In this document: positions 22,858 to 31,753 of the stretch, piece after piece
Position numbering within the stretch: position 1 is the stretch's first letter
Layout: every line of letters starts with the position of its first letter
NCBI GenBank assembly: GCA_012519955.1
Contig: JAAYPH010000179.1
Coordinates: forward strand, 1 to 42,749
Length of the DNA stretch: 42,749 bases
Origin: Candidatus Epulonipiscium sp.
Lineage (GTDB): Bacteria; Bacillota; Clostridia; Lachnospirales; Defluviitaleaceae
Reading direction: 5' to 3'
Translations under genes and position numbers: made by a program
The notes under the pieces: generated by a model
The model's database searches: none
Told to the model about the DNA's origin: nothing
The model's input: only the letters and a program-made list of their open reading frames with translations

Positions 22858-25350
22858 TTAATATATTTTTGTTACTTCCGTTCCGGGATAATAGTGCTGA
22901 AGGATTTGTTTATAATTATACCCTTTATCCACCATTCCTTTTACGCCATTTTGGCTCATCCCTGCCCCGTGACCATTACCTCCGCCAAAAAAGGTATACC
23001 CGATAAGTTTACCATCTTGGTTATTGGGTTCGATCACAAAAAATGCACTGGGCATAATACTGTAATCTTGCATTGTAGTTCCATTGGATAAGTTAATGAT
23101 AATGGGTTCTTTCCCTTCAATATATTGTTTTGGCTGAAGAAGGAATCGAATATTATATTCCGTTAATACTTTTATGGTTGCTTTGGAGCCTATTAAAACC
23201 ATCTCCATGATATTGCCCCCCTGGCCCCTCTTGACAATATCAATTTTTTTAAGGGTTCCAATGTTTTCTACAGGACGGCTTCTAAAAATATTATTTTCAT
23301 CCAATACTTTAATGAGTTTTGGATTTGCTGCATATCGCTGTTTTAAATTCGCATTTATCGAAGCACTAAGTTCTTCAAGACTCATCGTAATGTTCCATCT
23401 GAACCAACCAAACTCCTGATCATACCCGTCAATATCGGTTGCCTTGAAAAACTTTTTAGCGTTTTCTTCTTTACTAAGATCTCCAAAGTCTGTTCCCTCG
23501 AATTGTTTTTTAGACACCATATAAGGTGGTGTATAGCTTGGGAAAGATTTGTCCGCATAGTCAGCCCATACTTCTCCTGAATTTGCCGTATATCCGGAAG
23601 ATGTTGAAAAAAAGTTGGCACTTATTACGCTTCCATTGTATTTTATTCCTTCATTTTGAGTAGCTTTAACCGCTTGTATGGAAATATCGGTTTCAGGGGT
23701 ATTATTGTATACCTGGCACTGAACAGAGTCATCTACATTGCCTCCATAAGTATGAAAACGATTGGAATAAAATTGAACATAGGCATAGCTTCTTGCCGTA
23801 ACTGCCTGTACTTTTGCAGACTCCAGTCCATGGGACGTAGGCATTTCACTGGGAACCACGGCATAAAGATATTCTTCAATGGGTAATTCATTGACAATGC
23901 TGTACCCTTGATCTAATTGAACAATATCTAAAGTTCCTCGATATTTAGGATTCTGTCCGTTTCGCTGAATGGACAATACCTTTAGCTTTCCATTTCCCGA
24001 TTGGGTTCTAATTTTTACTCTGGGGATTTGATCGGATAACTTTTCTTCTTCCTCCTTGATATTAAAGCTCTCACCACTTTTGTAGATCTGTTCTTCATCT
24101 CCTATTTTGACTATGAAATTTTCATCGCTTGTAATCTTCACCTCTTGATGGACTAATCCTGTAAAACCGGTCTTATGAAGTGCTACACGAATTTTATTTG
24201 GAGTCGGTTTTTTTTCGATGATTGCAGCACAAATTTTGTTATCCTTTAAAATAAATCGTCCAATATCTTCTCCTATGGTAAGATTGCTTAGACTGCACCA
24301 CTGGGGTTTTTCTCCGACAATACTGTATAATTTATAATCATTGGCAAACTCAATATGTCCTTTTCCTTCTAATTCTATTTTCTTCGAATCCACTAAAAGG
24401 ACCCTTCCTGAAATGGCTTCTTCATAGGTTTTAAGAGAAATCAAAGATCCCGCTTGAATCTGTATATCTCCGATTTTCCCTTTCTCTCCACTAAAATTAT
24501 TATTGCTTTTATAGGTTCTGTGGACTCCTCCCACAAAAATAGTTATTTCGTCTTCAGAAGTATCTGCGATGTATACATTTGTAATAGTAGGCTTTTCCTC
24601 TTCGATTTTAAGAAATGCAAAAACTTCATTATCTTTTAACAATACTCTTATTTGTTTGTCTATATAAGCATCCATGGGTAGTCCTGCAAAGCCGTAAATT
24701 CCTTTATCCGTACCCATTTCCCATGCATCCAGCTCAGTACTGTTCGCAGGAGTTGCTACTAAGACAAATCCTCTTTCTCTAATTCCATATGCTTCTTCTA
24801 TACTTTTTTCTCCGCTTAATTTACTCAAAAGACGCATATATATGTTTACCCAGTCATTATAAGTGATATATTTTTTTTGCATCTCCTTGCTTAGATTCAT
24901 TTTAACCTTGAATTTTCCTTCTGCGATTCTTTCAAGAAGGGTTTGTGCATTGGCATAGGTTAAAGGCTCCAATGGATTAAATACCTTTCCACTGCCATTC
25001 ATAAATCCTTGAACCGTCGCTGCATTAATATACATATCATACCAATCACTTGGTTTGACATCCTCATATTGTATTTCTCGGTCCATTGTCTTGATATCAG
25101 CATAATCATTATAGGTTAAAGCAATCATCTTAGCTGCCAATGCTCTTGAAACAGGAATATTCGCATCCACTTCATAAATAGCTCTTTCATTCTCAGAATT
25201 AGTTTCTTTATTCCTTTCCTTTTCCAATACATCCGTTTCTTGCTTTACGTTTGGAACTTCTTCTTTAATGACCATGTTATTCGAGCATCCGAACAAAAAA
25301 ACAACTAAGACGATCATTGCAAAAATCTTGATTTTTTCTGACGTATTCAT
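22858..25350 (-). CDS. Lipoprotein with SLH-like repeats and a SpoIID/LytB domain
   Basis: An 830-residue surface protein. The start at 25350 gives a signal peptide ending in the lipobox FGC (C21). SLH-like sequence follows (about residues 60-145; DVKPSDWYDMYINAATVQGFMNGSGKVFNPLEP). A long beta-rich middle leads to the SpoIID domain (about 490-825). The domain has YLYAVVPSEMP, where the glutamate aligns with the catalytic Glu of SpoIID, then KVQAVTARSYAYVQ and, near the end, GGGNGHGAGMSQNGVKGM. SpoIID cleaves glycan strands and LytB enhances amidases, so a role in wall remodelling is likely. SLH repeats normally bind wall polymers. Having both a lipid anchor and SLH sequence is uncommon. Confidence 0.85.
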   Translation of the reverse strand: MNTSEKIKIFAMIVLVVFLFGCSNNMVIKEEVPNVKQETDVLEKERNKETNSENERAIYEVDANIPVSRALAAKMIALTYNDYADIKTMDREIQYEDVKPSDWYDMYINAATVQGFMNGSGKVFNPLEPLTYANAQTLLERIAEGKFKVKMNLSKEMQKKYITYNDWVNIYMRLLSKLSGEKSIEEAYGIRERGFVLVATPANSTELDAWEMGTDKGIYGFAGLPMDAYIDKQIRVLLKDNEVFAFLKIEEEKPTITNVYIADTSEDEITIFVGGVHRTYKSNNNFSGEKGKIGDIQIQAGSLISLKTYEEAISGRVLLVDSKKIELEGKGHIEFANDYKLYSIVGEKPQWCSLSNLTIGEDIGRFILKDNKICAAIIEKKPTPNKIRVALHKTGFTGLVHQEVKITSDENFIVKIGDEEQIYKSGESFNIKEEEEKLSDQIPRVKIRTQSGNGKLKVLSIQRNGQNPKYRGTLDIVQLDQGYSIVNELPIEEYLYAVVPSEMPTSHGLESAKVQAVTARSYAYVQFYSNRFHTYGGNVDDSVQCQVYNNTPETDISIQAVKATQNEGIKYNGSVISANFFSTSSGYTANSGEVWADYADKSFPSYTPPYMVSKKQFEGTDFGDLSKEENAKKFFKATDIDGYDQEFGWFRWNITMSLEELSASINANLKQRYAANPKLIKVLDENNIFRSRPVENIGTLKKIDIVKRGQGGNIMEMVLIGSKATIKVLTEYNIRFLLQPKQYIEGKEPIIINLSNGTTMQDYSIMPSAFFVIEPNNQDGKLIGYTFFGGGNGHGAGMSQNGVKGMVDKGYNYKQILQHYYPGTEVTKIY

Positions 25351-25552
25351 ATCTTCAACCTCTCCCTTGTACGTTTTATAGTAATAAATATATGTACAAA
25401 CTCTTGTAAATATCTTTATCATTTATATTTGCAATATTCTTAAATTATGCGTATTTGTTTAAAATAACCATAATTCACACTTTTCGATATTTATTTATTG
25501 TTTATTATAGAGTATAATAAGATAAAAACAACTTTCGCTGAGGGTGATACTA

Positions 25553-27151
25553 ATGAAATTCAATGTTATATACTCAAATCCCTATATTCAACTGGTAGAA
25601 AAGGATGATGGATTCTATATTGAATCCTTTAAAAAGGGTTACACCTTAGAAGAATTAAATCAAACATTAATAGACTTTCCCCAAGTGAAGATTACTAACT
25701 TTTTATCTTTAAAAAGGGCTGTTATGAATGCACCTCAATTTTTAATTAAATTTGGTGAAGTAAGAGAGCGCGTAGAAGTTGAGATTAGCAGCGACCATTT
25801 AAAAGGATATATTACTCTTTATGTACCAGAGGCGGAGTTAATTGGGGCAAGGCGAAAACAAACCATAATGGAAATTACGGAAGCCCTGCAGAAAAAAGGA
25901 ATCGTCTATGGCATCAAACAAGATGTTTTATTAATGGATTTAAAGCCTAAAGTTAAAATACTTATAGCAGAAGGTAAGCTTCCTGTAGATGGTAAGAACT
26001 CAATAATAAAAATGTACGAAATCACCGAACCCAAGCCTGAAATTACTGAAGATGGTACGGTAAATCATTATGAACTGAATTTAATCAATAAAGTGAGTAA
26101 AGGCGATTGGCTAGGCGAGAGAATAGATGCAACTCCCGGAGAACCTGGCAAATCCATTTTAGGCGAAACCATTCCTGCTAAACCAGGTAAACAATTTCCT
26201 CTCCATTATGATAAACACTCTGTTGAAGAAGTATATGATGAAGAAAAAGGGATTACTACCCTAATAGCTAAGAAAACAGGGGCTGTATTTTATCGTCAGG
26301 AAATCATATACGTTTATGATTGCCTTGAGATTGAAGGAAGTGTATCTTTTGATACAGGTAATATTAATTTTGATGGCTTCGTAAATATCAAGGGCTCTAT
26401 TGAAGATAATTTTTCAGTAGAAGCCAAAAATGATATTCAAGTAATGGGTGTAATGGGCGTTGGAAGCGTAGAAAAGATTCAGAGCAGGGACGGCTGTATC
26501 TATATCCGCGGAGGAATTGCAGGGAAAAATAAGGCCCATCTATATTGTAAGCAAGATTTATACACAAAATTTGCTTCTGAATGTACTATTGAATGCGATG
26601 AAACAGTGCATATCGGTTTTTATGCAATAAACTGTAATATCAAGGCAAAACAGGTAATTTTTGAATCAAGGAGCAGTCGAATTATTGGCGGAAATATAGA
26701 TGCAGAAATTAAAGTAGTGGCTAATGAGGTAGGAAACCGATCTGAAACCCCTACAAATATAACAATACAAGGATTTAATAGAAAAGAATTAAAAGAAAGA
26801 TTGGATGAGATTAATAAGTCTATTCAAGAGATTAATGATCAATTAATAGAATTCAAGCATAAAATTGCTATTTACGCCGGAAGTGAAAATTTATCAGAAC
26901 AACAGCAATTCGAATATAAGAAAATATCCAATCAATTTCAAGAAGTTAAAGAAACCCTTAAACATCTTCAGTCAGAAAGAAAAAAACATATTTCTTATTT
27001 ACGTACAAAAGGAGAAGGGGAAATTTCTATAAGCGGTCAAGTCCATGGAAATACAACCCTTACACTTAAAAAGATTACAAAGAGAATTACTAATGATATA
27101 AAGGGACCGGTTACTTATTATGTCATGGATAACGAATTAATATGTGAATAA
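25553..27151 (+). CDS. FapA/DUF342-family protein
   Basis: A 532-residue cytoplasmic protein of the DUF342 family (called flagellar assembly protein A). An N-terminal alpha/beta part is followed by the core beta-helix-like domain. The core has GERIDATPGEPGKSILG, then YVYDCLEIEGSVSFDTGNINFDGFVNIKGSI and repeats such as GCIYIRGGIAGKNKAHLYCKQDLYTKF. A coiled coil (about 410-485) and a final strand follow. The ATG at 25553 is preferred: GAGGGTGAT lies six bases before it, and the GTG three codons earlier sits inside that site. No flagellar genes are nearby. The triple-GAF gene follows 41 bases later, probably on the same transcript. Confidence 0.85.
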   Translation: MKFNVIYSNPYIQLVEKDDGFYIESFKKGYTLEELNQTLIDFPQVKITNFLSLKRAVMNAPQFLIKFGEVRERVEVEISSDHLKGYITLYVPEAELIGARRKQTIMEITEALQKKGIVYGIKQDVLLMDLKPKVKILIAEGKLPVDGKNSIIKMYEITEPKPEITEDGTVNHYELNLINKVSKGDWLGERIDATPGEPGKSILGETIPAKPGKQFPLHYDKHSVEEVYDEEKGITTLIAKKTGAVFYRQEIIYVYDCLEIEGSVSFDTGNINFDGFVNIKGSIEDNFSVEAKNDIQVMGVMGVGSVEKIQSRDGCIYIRGGIAGKNKAHLYCKQDLYTKFASECTIECDETVHIGFYAINCNIKAKQVIFESRSSRIIGGNIDAEIKVVANEVGNRSETPTNITIQGFNRKELKERLDEINKSIQEINDQLIEFKHKIAIYAGSENLSEQQQFEYKKISNQFQEVKETLKHLQSERKKHISYLRTKGEGEISISGQVHGNTTLTLKKITKRITNDIKGPVTYYVMDNELICE

Positions 27152-27192
27152 TCAACCGGATTACTCTACTTTATATTTAGGAGGAAATCAAA

Positions 27193-29124
27193 ATGAGTTA
27201 CGAGGATATCTTATCCAGAATTGACGAACAAAAGAAAAGTCAAGAAATTACTAGCCAGTTGTATCGATATACAGGATTGCTTCAAGCTATACAATTTTTT
27301 TCTCAAAGATTTAGTGCTGAACAAATTCTGAATTTCACCTATGATTTTGTAACTGAACTTCTTATAGTAGATCAGATTGCTGTATTTTCAAAACAATATG
27401 ATCAGTATATTTTGATTAAATCCAAGGGATTTTCGTACACGAGCTATACCTTGCCTTTTGATGAAAATTATAATATGATCGCAAAATTTCATGGGCATAT
27501 TATGAATGCAGAAGATATGAAACGTTTTCTTCCTTCTGATCTTCTTAAAGCTTTCCCTTCCCATCTTGGGATTCCGCTCATGATTGAAGATGAGCTCTAT
27601 GGCTTTATTTTGGCAAACCGAATGGATAAAGATTCTAATTTCAGTCAAGATGATTATATTATTGCTGAAGCATTAATGCAGCTCTTTAATACATCCCTGT
27701 CCAATTATAAAAGTTATCAAGACCTTCATAATGCAAAAGCCGAACTCGATGAAAAAATCTTTAACCTTTTTGCAATCAATCAATCTTCAAAAGTACTCCT
27801 AAGTGAACTGAACTTATCTAATCTCTACAATCTTTCAATTGACGTGTTTTCTGAGCTGACTCAAAGCTCTATTACAACCTTCTTCTTATATGATGAAATA
27901 TCGGAGTCTTATAAACTTAGAGGAATGAAAGACGCTTTTCATCCATCTAACAAAATGAGTCTTTCATTATATTTAAATCCAAATGCTGAGATTAATCCCA
28001 CTAAAACAATATTGGATATGAATAATTTAGAAGACATTAAATATTTTAATAGCATTTACATGAATGGATATGATACAATTCAAGTTCTCAAGCCCTTATA
28101 CATCGTGATGGTAACGAAAAACACAGAATTATTGGGCTTTGTAACATTGGGAAAAAATGTGGCTGGAAGACCTTATAATAAGGGAATTTTTGAATTAATC
28201 GAAAGCTTGTCTTCCTCCAGCTATATTGCCTTGTCCAATGCAAAATACTTTAAGCAGGCAAATGAGCAGAAAAAATTATTACAGAAAAAATTCGACCGTC
28301 TTATGTCTCTTAACAGTCTGATGAAAAATATTAATAGTGCCAAGACAATTGAACAATTAGCCCATTTGACACTCAACACTTTAGAAATTTCTTTCGGTAT
28401 GAAGACAGGATTGTTCGCATTATACAACCCTAAAAATAATACTTTTAAAGTTCTAAGTTCTATTAATATGGAAAACTGTCCTGCTGAATTTCCTTTTGCA
28501 GACAGCCTGAACTGCCTTTTAGAAGGAGAAAATTTCATTCTCAATAGTAAAGAACAAATCCCTGAATTTCTTCCTGAAGAGCTGTCTAATAATTTGAGTG
28601 ATGCATCCGGTGCCTTCCTGGCTCCTATTAACATTGAAAATTTAGAAAATGAATTATTAGGCATTATAGGTGTATTTGAGTTTTCTGAAGGCATTCTTGC
28701 CGACTCTGAAAATGTTCTTACTGTAAATACTATTGCGAATCATATATCCCCTGTGTTATACCATTTAAATCAAATGAAGGAACAGGCAGACCTGCTGTGT
28801 CCTAATTACGAAAATATTTTTATTAAGTCTTTAGAAAAATGTATTGAAGAAGCTGAAGAACTATTTATGGATTTAGAGGTTATTCATATCCATAATTCTA
28901 AATTTTTCTTTACTCCTATAAAACTATCAGACGCAGCTTTAAACAAATACAATAAAACATATAGGGTTACCAATAGTGATATATTTATTATAGATTTTGA
29001 TTCTAACAATGTGGAAGAACTAACGTCCATTATTTCAAGTGAAGATGAAGTTGAAATAGCTCTATACAAATATAAAAAGGATTTTAAAACCGTGGATGAT
29101 TTTATGAATTGTTTCGCAAAATAA
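27193..29124 (+). CDS. Multi-GAF protein without a visible output domain
   Basis: A 643-residue cytoplasmic protein with three GAF-like segments. They lie at about residues 40-170 (DFVTELLIVDQIAVFS ... LGIPLMIEDELYGFILANRM), 200-340 (DVFSELTQSSITTFFLYDE ... LLGFVTLGKNVAGRPYN) and 390-535 (TLEISFGMKTGLFALYNPK ... LLGIIGVFEF). Coiled linkers join them. The last 110 residues form a small domain rich in acidic residues, with no histidine kinase, GGDEF, HD or DNA-binding motif. GAF domains bind small molecules or form dimers. It could be an adaptor or sensor working with the FapA protein encoded just upstream. AGGAGG precedes the ATG. Confidence 0.8.
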   Translation: MSYEDILSRIDEQKKSQEITSQLYRYTGLLQAIQFFSQRFSAEQILNFTYDFVTELLIVDQIAVFSKQYDQYILIKSKGFSYTSYTLPFDENYNMIAKFHGHIMNAEDMKRFLPSDLLKAFPSHLGIPLMIEDELYGFILANRMDKDSNFSQDDYIIAEALMQLFNTSLSNYKSYQDLHNAKAELDEKIFNLFAINQSSKVLLSELNLSNLYNLSIDVFSELTQSSITTFFLYDEISESYKLRGMKDAFHPSNKMSLSLYLNPNAEINPTKTILDMNNLEDIKYFNSIYMNGYDTIQVLKPLYIVMVTKNTELLGFVTLGKNVAGRPYNKGIFELIESLSSSSYIALSNAKYFKQANEQKKLLQKKFDRLMSLNSLMKNINSAKTIEQLAHLTLNTLEISFGMKTGLFALYNPKNNTFKVLSSINMENCPAEFPFADSLNCLLEGENFILNSKEQIPEFLPEELSNNLSDASGAFLAPINIENLENELLGIIGVFEFSEGILADSENVLTVNTIANHISPVLYHLNQMKEQADLLCPNYENIFIKSLEKCIEEAEELFMDLEVIHIHNSKFFFTPIKLSDAALNKYNKTYRVTNSDIFIIDFDSNNVEELTSIISSEDEVEIALYKYKKDFKTVDDFMNCFAK

Positions 29125-29168
29125 TAACCTGGATCACAAGGAGTACGCCCCTTGTGATCCAGGTTATT
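29123..29168 (+). terminator. Strong terminator after the GAF gene
   Basis: Two perfect 19-base arms (29123-29141 and 29150-29168) around an eight-base loop, then TTTATTT. It begins at the stop codon of the GAF gene and separates it from the minus-strand RNA gene. Confidence 0.88.
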
Positions 29169-29203
29169 TTATTTCGTACAAATAAAACAAGCTTTTCCAA
29201 AAA

Positions 29204-29451
29204 GCCAAAAAACACACCTGCAAAACAGGTGTGTTTACTTCATCTCAATACCCAAAATGTCGTTTCCCTGCATTTTGACGCCCTAGCTCAAGCTAGGTGG
29301 GTGTTCTCACTAGAATTTCTGTCTTCCTCCGCCCAAAGGGAATTATCTTGAGGCCCGGCATCCATTCTAAAATATAGAACTCCCAATCGTAATTTGTAGG
29401 TTCAAAATAGCAGGTTCGTCGATCATTCCAGGAAATGAGATTGCTTTATTT
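29204..29451 (-). ncRNA. ssrS: 6S RNA (inferred)
   Basis: The minus strand has the layout of 6S RNA, which binds RNA polymerase by mimicking an open promoter. The ends pair as a long interrupted rod: ATCTCATTTCCTGGAATG near the 5' end with CATTTTGGGTATTGAGAT near the 3' end, then CCTGCTATTTTGA with TCAAAATGCAGG (one bulge). An open central region follows, and its 3' side carries the small hairpin CCTAGC-TTGA-GCTAGG, as in known 6S RNAs. Beyond it a second rod uses GGG-A-GTTCT with AGAAC-A-CCC and TAGAAT with ATTCTA. The RNA ends in an 11-base hairpin (29210-29236) and TTTTTTGG. A strong promoter lies upstream. No reading frame fits. Identification rests on hand folding, not a covariance search. 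Confidence 0.78.
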
Positions 29452-29457
29452 ATGTTC

Positions 29458-29485
29458 ATTATATCATATCCATAAGAAAAATCAA
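29458..29485 (-). promoter_or_regulatory. Promoter of the 6S RNA gene
   Basis: On the minus strand a -35 TTGATT (29485-29480) and a perfect -10 TATAAT (29463-29458) are 16 bases apart, and TG one base before the -10 makes it an extended -10. It predicts an RNA start near 29451. It lies 37 bases after the HD-GYP stop codon, with no terminator in between. Confidence 0.75.
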
Positions 29486-29522
29486 GTACCTTTAATATCC
29501 ATTTCAATTTTTAAATAGTAAA

Positions 29523-30611
29523 TTAAATAATTTCTTCAATAAATAAATCTTTTTCTACTCTTAAATCCAGTAAGGTATTATCTACTCGGACAATAGGGCG
29601 GGAAAGCTGCTGGGTATTGATAAATACTATTTCTCCTTCTTCACCACTGGATAATCGTACCCAACAATTCAAATAATTATAAGCTATATTCTGTAAAAAC
29701 GATAAAAGAAACTTTGTATCCAGTTTACCATAACACTCTCTCTCAAAGTTTTCGATTACTTTAAAAGGACAAAATCTTTCTCTGTAAGATCTGTTGGATG
29801 TCATAGCATCGTAAATATCCGATATCGCTACAATTTTAGCAAAATCATTAATTTGATCTCCTTTCGCACCCAGAGGATAGCCGGAGCCGTCATATTTCTC
29901 ATGGTGCATAAGGACTGCCATCTTTATATTTTTATCAATATTTTGTTTTTCTACCATTCTAAAACCATAAACTGTGTGTTTTTTTATATGTTCAAATTCA
30001 TCATCATTGAGTTTTCCAGGCTTATTTAATATTTCAATATCCACTTTCGTTTTTCCGATATCATGTATGAGTCCAGCTACAGTGATATTCTTAAGATCCT
30101 CTCCCCTTAATCCGAGCCACTGTCCAAAAATGTTGCAAAGAAGAGATACATTAACGGAATGGGTATAGGTATAGTCATCTACCATTCTTAAATTATGAAG
30201 AAAAGCAAATAAATCACTTTTAGTTTCCATCATAGACAGCATATCTTCACTTATAGTAAACAATTCCGATATGCTAATATTTTTTCCTTCTCCTATGTCA
30301 ACGATATGATAATGTAATTGATTAACCCCTTTACTATATGAAGACTTAAAAGCTTTAAAAGCATTGAGCTTCTTAATACTTCTGCTTTTAACAACCTTAG
30401 GCTCATGTTTTCTGGCATATTCGATAGATACTTCTTCGACAATGTAGACATAATCTATTTCGTACATATGAAGCTTTGCAATGCTTCTTTCATTTAAAGT
30501 TGTCCCTTTAGCCAAAAGTCTTAACCCCACGGTATTAAACACATCATCTCCCAAGATCATACCGGGTTTCAAATCGTTGACAGACATAATCTGAACAAGT
30601 TTTTCAGGCAT
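29523..30611 (-). CDS. HD-GYP domain protein (probable cyclic-di-GMP phosphodiesterase)
   Basis: A 362-residue cytoplasmic protein. The N-terminal part (about 1-65, starting with DLKPGMILGDDVFNTVG) is the small domain often found before HD-GYP. The catalytic domain (about 130-310) keeps H151 (THSVN), the HD pair H183-D184 (LIHDIGK), H212, the HH pair 236-237 (MHHEKYDGSGYP) with GYP at 244-246, and ISDIYDAMTSNRSYR. All metal ligands seem present, so it should hydrolyse cyclic-di-GMP. A further C-terminal domain with VRLSSGEEGEIVFIN follows. It is the last gene after signal peptidase II in the ATPase gene run. Confidence 0.9.
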   Translation of the reverse strand: MPEKLVQIMSVNDLKPGMILGDDVFNTVGLRLLAKGTTLNERSIAKLHMYEIDYVYIVEEVSIEYARKHEPKVVKSRSIKKLNAFKAFKSSYSKGVNQLHYHIVDIGEGKNISISELFTISEDMLSMMETKSDLFAFLHNLRMVDDYTYTHSVNVSLLCNIFGQWLGLRGEDLKNITVAGLIHDIGKTKVDIEILNKPGKLNDDEFEHIKKHTVYGFRMVEKQNIDKNIKMAVLMHHEKYDGSGYPLGAKGDQINDFAKIVAISDIYDAMTSNRSYRERFCPFKVIENFERECYGKLDTKFLLSFLQNIAYNYLNCWVRLSSGEEGEIVFINTQQLSRPIVRVDNTLLDLRVEKDLFIEEII

Positions 30612-30636
30612 TTTAATCCCCCGCTTACACTATGTT

Positions 30637-31092
30637 TTAATCAATAGGAGTTTTTTTAAAAAGGAGTAAAAACTGCAGCAGTATTGTCCCGAAAATGATA
30701 AATAAATCTGCAATATTAAATACAGGACAGTTCTTAAAATTAAAGTGGAAAAAGTCAACCACATACCCCTTTTTACTTCTATCAATTAAGTTTCCTAAAC
30801 CGCCCCCTGCAATAAAGGTAATAGCAACTTTGGTTAAAGTAAACCCTTTATGCCTAAGAAGTTTAAATAAATAAAGGATTGTAAATAAAATTGCGGGGAC
30901 TGTAACCATTTTAATAAATTTCGGATGATTTTCAAATAAGTTCAATGCAGCTCCTTTATTTCTATGCAGCGTTAATTTAACTGTATTGCCTAAAATCGGT
31001 CTGGATTCCCCATTTTTCAGCTTATTTTCTGCAAGCTTTTTGGTCCATTGATCAAGGATGATTATACCTAGACATATAACAAAAAAAATCAT
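30637..31092 (-). CDS. lspA: Lipoprotein signal peptidase (signal peptidase II)
   Basis: A 151-residue membrane aspartyl protease that cuts the signal peptide from prolipoproteins. Four hydrophobic segments are visible. The conserved DQWTKK (14-19), HRNKGAALN, GGLGNLIDR and the two catalytic aspartates in GYVVDFFHFNF and FNIADLFI are all present. It is a little short (family about 150-170). The ATG lies five bases after the ATPase subunit D stop, inside the same transcript. Downstream, after 25 bases, is the HD-GYP gene. Confidence 0.93.
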   Translation of the reverse strand: MIFFVICLGIIILDQWTKKLAENKLKNGESRPILGNTVKLTLHRNKGAALNLFENHPKFIKMVTVPAILFTILYLFKLLRHKGFTLTKVAITFIAGGGLGNLIDRSKKGYVVDFFHFNFKNCPVFNIADLFIIFGTILLQFLLLFKKTPID

Positions 31093-31097
31093 GTAAT

Positions 31098-31706
31098 TTA
31101 TCCTTTCTTTAAACGCTTTAATCTGAAAAAGTCTTCCCTTTCTTTTTCTTCCAGTACTTCTTGTATATACTTTACTTGCTCCTTGTACTTAGGAATCTGT
31201 ATGCTTTCAAGGGCATTGGCTCTCTTACTGGTTTTCTCTATTTCTTTTGCTAATCTATATATTGAATTTTCAATTTCTGTAAGCTCATAAATTAAATACT
31301 TTACTTCATTAAATCTGAGCACGGCAAAATCAAAGGCAGGATTCGTACGATAGAAACCATAAGAAGGTTCTGCATCCTTTTTTACATATTTAATTGAAGG
31401 AATTTCTACTCCCATTACACTCTTAAGCAAAATTTCAAACTCTTCATCCTTTGGAATGGACAGAGCGATTTCTTCTACATTTTGAATGCCTAATGTGATG
31501 TTTACAATTTGAAGCGCATTATAGGCCTCTTCAAATATAGTATTGATTTTTCCTTGTATATTTTGTGCTTTATCCATAAGTTCCATCATTTCACGAATGA
31601 GGACATTTCTTTTTTTATCTAACAGTTCAAATCCCTTTTGTGATAGCTCTAAAGCACTCTTGGCTTTCATTAAATTGGACTTGGTCGGTGCGACGAGTAC
31701 TGCCAT
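31098..31706 (-). CDS. ntpD: V-type ATPase subunit D (central stalk)
   Basis: A 202-residue coiled-coil protein of the rotor shaft that turns inside the A3B3 head. It begins MAVLVAPTKSNLMKAKSALELSQKGFELLDKKRNVLIREM, the family signature, and ends in a second long helix (LAKEIEKTSKRANALESIQIPKYKEQVKYI). The ATG at 31706 is preferred: the GTG three codons earlier lies inside the AAGGGTGAT ribosome site. Between subunit B and this gene lies a short hairpin. Confidence 0.93.
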   Translation of the reverse strand: MAVLVAPTKSNLMKAKSALELSQKGFELLDKKRNVLIREMMELMDKAQNIQGKINTIFEEAYNALQIVNITLGIQNVEEIALSIPKDEEFEILLKSVMGVEIPSIKYVKKDAEPSYGFYRTNPAFDFAVLRFNEVKYLIYELTEIENSIYRLAKEIEKTSKRANALESIQIPKYKEQVKYIQEVLEEKEREDFFRLKRLKKG

Positions 31707-31733
31707 CAGAATCACCCTTTAATAAATGTTTTC

Positions 31734-31752
31734 GGGCGAACAAAGTTCGCCC
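31734..31752. repeat. Intercistronic GGGCGAA hairpin, copy 2 of a repeat
   Basis: GGGCGAA-caaag-TTCGCCC is a perfect seven-base stem with a five-base loop. It lies between the stop codon of ATPase subunit B and the start of subunit D. It matches the GGGCGAACAATGTCCGCCC element at 22818-22836 in 17 of 19 positions. It has no T-run, so it is not a terminator; it may shield upstream mRNA from decay. Confidence 0.7.
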
Positions 31753-31753
31753 C

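Noticed and set aside
23382..23621. 79-codon minus-strand frame
   Set aside because: A shadow in another frame of the SpoIID-type gene on the same strand; the large gene has intact domains throughout.
29109..29351. 80-codon plus-strand frame
   Set aside because: It starts inside the GAF gene, runs through a strong terminator and the 6S RNA gene, and has no ribosome site.
29240..29450. RNase P RNA, tmRNA or a riboswitch as identity of the RNA gene
   Set aside because: The conserved RNase P GAGGAAAGTCC-type core and the tmRNA tRNA-like ends are missing, and the transcript ends before any gene on its strand, so a riboswitch makes no sense; the rod with an open centre fits 6S RNA better.
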